DNA from: Temnopleurus reevesii
Lineage: Eukaryota; Echinodermata; Echinoidea; Temnopleuroida; Temnopleuridae
DNA: 64,000 nucleotides
Assembly: GCA_036244855.1 (NCBI GenBank)
Contig: BQKZ01000016.1
Span: forward strand, 230,190 to 294,189
Reading direction: 5' to 3'
The notes under the pieces are model-generated. The model was not told where the DNA came from and ran no database searches. It saw nothing but the letters and a program-made list of their open reading frames with translations. Positions 62,111 through 64,000 of the stretch are shown piece after piece. Both the position numbers and the translations under genes were made by a program. The first letter of the stretch is position 1; each line of letters starts with the position of its first letter.

Positions 62111-62834
62111 GCATCAAGACAACGTTAAAATCAGCTAAACCAAGTTGTGAGACTTCTAATATTATGCCAAATTCATTCAGTTATTGAAGAATTTGCTGAT
62201 TTGATGATGAAAAAAAAATCGCTTCAAAAGGACATTGGTAGACAGTAAATTAACAATTTACCCCGTTGTGAAAAGCAATTTCGAAAGCCGTCATTTATGG
62301 GTAATTATCCCATTTATGGTAAGCTCCAAGCAGTAGAAATTAAGCTAGGGGTTAAGGTGGATTTCGTATTTTTGCAAGAATATCTCGCACACCCACACGC
62401 ACATACATGGCTTACACACCAATGATATCACAGACATTCACTCACACACACTTACACATATGCACACATATTAATCAAACAAACACTTATTTGTGACCAT
62501 AGCTAAAGGCATTAAATTTTGTTTGATATCTTCCCAATAAATTACAAATTAATTCTTAAAACAATTTGCATTTTGAGAATATCATTTCACGTAGAATCCA
62601 TAGGAGATAATTTGGGCGATAATGAATGAGCGAATAGCAAAATTGTTTGAGAACGGGACAAAATTGATTGGGAAACCTTTACAAATCATTTCTATTGTGA
62701 CAAACTGCGCAATCTAATACGTCATGTGTAAAAGCCTTTTTTGATTTTCTGTGTAAATGCTATCGATCGAAATCGTGCTTAAATTAGATCATCCTTTATG
62801 AAACTACGTTCCCTTAACATCATTCTTCTCTTTC
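62111..62834. other. Intergenic, nothing recognised
   Basis: AT-rich, with CA-rich words at 62385-62470. Confidence 0.5.
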
Positions 62835-62846
62835 TCCCCCCCCCCC

Positions 62847-62881
<35 letters not shown>

Positions 62882-63060
62882 CACTGCTCCCTCTCCCTCA
62901 TGCAACCCCCTCCCTCTCTCTCTCTCCACTTCTCTCTCTCTCCCTCCCCTCTCTCTCTCTCCCTCTCTGCCTCTTTGTCTCCCTCCCTTTCTATCTTCCA
63001 CTCACTCTCTCACTGACTTCCTCTTTCTCTCTCTCTCTCTCTCTCATTTAATTTTTCTCT
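62835..63060. repeat. CT-rich microsatellite tract
   Basis: A C run at about 62838-62849, then interrupted (CT)n blocks. Ser/Leu-rich and Arg/Glu-rich frames here are artefacts. Confidence 0.9.
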
Positions 63061-63806
63061 TTCTTTTAATCAAGTCTCTATCTGTCCATCTTTTAATCTC
63101 TCTCCCTCTAATATCTGAAACTCATCTCGGGCATCGTGGAATGATCTTCCAATTGTTCATCATCTCCTGATTCTAGGAGAGATCAAATGAACGGCGAAGA
63201 AAATGTTGACGCGGTGTCATATAGCTTTCCATTTGTGCGACATGCATCTTAATGATTCGTTAATCACGTTCACCGCTAGAAATCGACAAGAAATACTGCT
63301 TCTCGCAGCGTTAGGACCCTTTTTAAATCATACCCTGGATATTCTCCTATACATACACTCTAAAGATGATTGTGCAAAAAATGTGCCAAATATTGTACAA
63401 AATGTTGATTGCATAACTGTTAGCTAGATTTTATTTAGATGGTGCTATTTGAGCTCTTGTTAAAATTTGCTTCAGTTTGTTTGAAAATAAAGAGTTGTTT
63501 AATTTCATTTGTAAGTTGTTAATTTGTTAATGAATTAGTTATTTGGACATTATGTAGCTCGTTATTCAAAAGAGTTATAACATGAAACATTTTCAAGATT
63601 AGTTTTGCATAAGTCATCATTTTCTCCCACCTGGGAAATGCCAATTCTGTTCAATCCATATGCATTTAGAAGATAACTCGTGCAGATAAACCCTAAAATG
63701 AGCGTCAAAACGATGTCACATTTTAGCTTTATGATTCCAGAAAGCCTGTCACAAATAAGTGCTTGCACAATCTAGTTGATAACGTAGGACTCAAATTAAC
63801 GGAGAG
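63061..63806. other. Intergenic, nothing recognised
   Basis: Contains a 74-codon open frame at 63203-63427 with ordinary composition but no motif I know. I do not call it. Confidence 0.4.
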
Positions 63807-64000
63807 ATGTCTGGAGAAAGGTTACTTCAATATATGCTAATGGAACCATTGGATAGTGTTGATCAAAGAGAAGCAATACCTGCAATTTTCATTGAGAAAT
63901 CTATACCTGTAACATTTTTGAAAAGTGCAAAAAGAAAGTACAATGAGCATATTCATTTTATGTATTCCCGACCAAGACTTGGTGGAAAAAAAGATATTTC
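63807..64000 (+). CDS. Open frame running off the right edge (hypothetical)
   Basis: ATG at 63807 opens a frame of at least 64 codons with no stop before the window ends; the nearest upstream in-frame stop is at 63780. The product begins MSGERLLQYMLMEPLDSVDQ and has mixed, protein-like composition, including FLKSAKRKYNEHIHFMYSRP. I do not recognise a domain. It could be a gene's first exon, a transposon-derived frame or chance. It is too short for the ORF list only because it is cut. Confidence 0.3.
   Translation, partial: MSGERLLQYMLMEPLDSVDQREAIPAIFIEKSIPVTFLKSAKRKYNEHIHFMYSRPRLGGKKDI

Noticed and set aside
1..64000. CRISPR arrays, operons, prophage or other prokaryotic systems
   Set aside because: No regularly spaced direct repeats, no dense same-strand genes, and clear spliced animal genes instead.

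Overview
This is a 64 kb piece of an animal nuclear genome. It is AT-rich, intron-rich and packed with microsatellites and short palindromic transposons. No prokaryotic gene organisation is visible and nearly all open frames are chance. The only genes I can name are spliced cystine-knot hormone subunits of the thyrostimulin (GPA2/GPB5) family. The family, the repeat style (palindromic MITEs, a tRNA-derived SINE with an ATT tail) and two probable haplotype duplications in the assembly suggest a highly heterozygous marine invertebrate. An echinoderm is my best guess, but this is inference and not proven by the sequence.

Gene layout. (1) A GPA2-type alpha subunit lies on the + strand at the left edge (exons 382-560 and 1601-1699); its first exon is off the window. 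(2) A GPB5-type beta subunit lies on the - strand at 14013-11288 in two coding exons and gives a complete 135-residue precursor. It is convergent with the first alpha gene. (3) A second GPA2-type gene lies on the - strand: exon 1 at 46161-46050 encodes the signal peptide and exon 2 at 40935-40757 encodes the knot core. I could not find its expected last exon with the C-terminal CxCxxC. Exon 2 of the two alpha genes is exactly 179 nt in both, with the same end phases, so they are paralogues. By family knowledge, GPA2 and GPB5 are secreted and pair as a heterodimer that acts on an LGR-type receptor. The window therefore looks like a compact hormone locus with a duplicated alpha subunit and one visible beta subunit.

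Repeats. A palindromic MITE family (called F1 here, end motif near CTCACACCTTTGCGTTTTAG) has about ten clear copies plus weaker ones. A PIF/Harbinger-like MITE with TTA target duplications has three copies, one of them nested inside an F1 copy. A third family (ends ACACGATATAAACTAT) has four copies, one near each alpha gene's exon 2. Several one- or two-copy palindromes, one full-length SINE and several SINE tails fill much of the rest. Microsatellites include GT, GA, TTC, TA, ATT and GAT. The assembly has an 884-base N gap (47677-48560) and two single-N joins (24824, 60881), each of which borders a near-identical duplicated segment. The right 15 kb has no gene I recognise: there is one possible exon at 61026-61159 and an open frame running off the right end.
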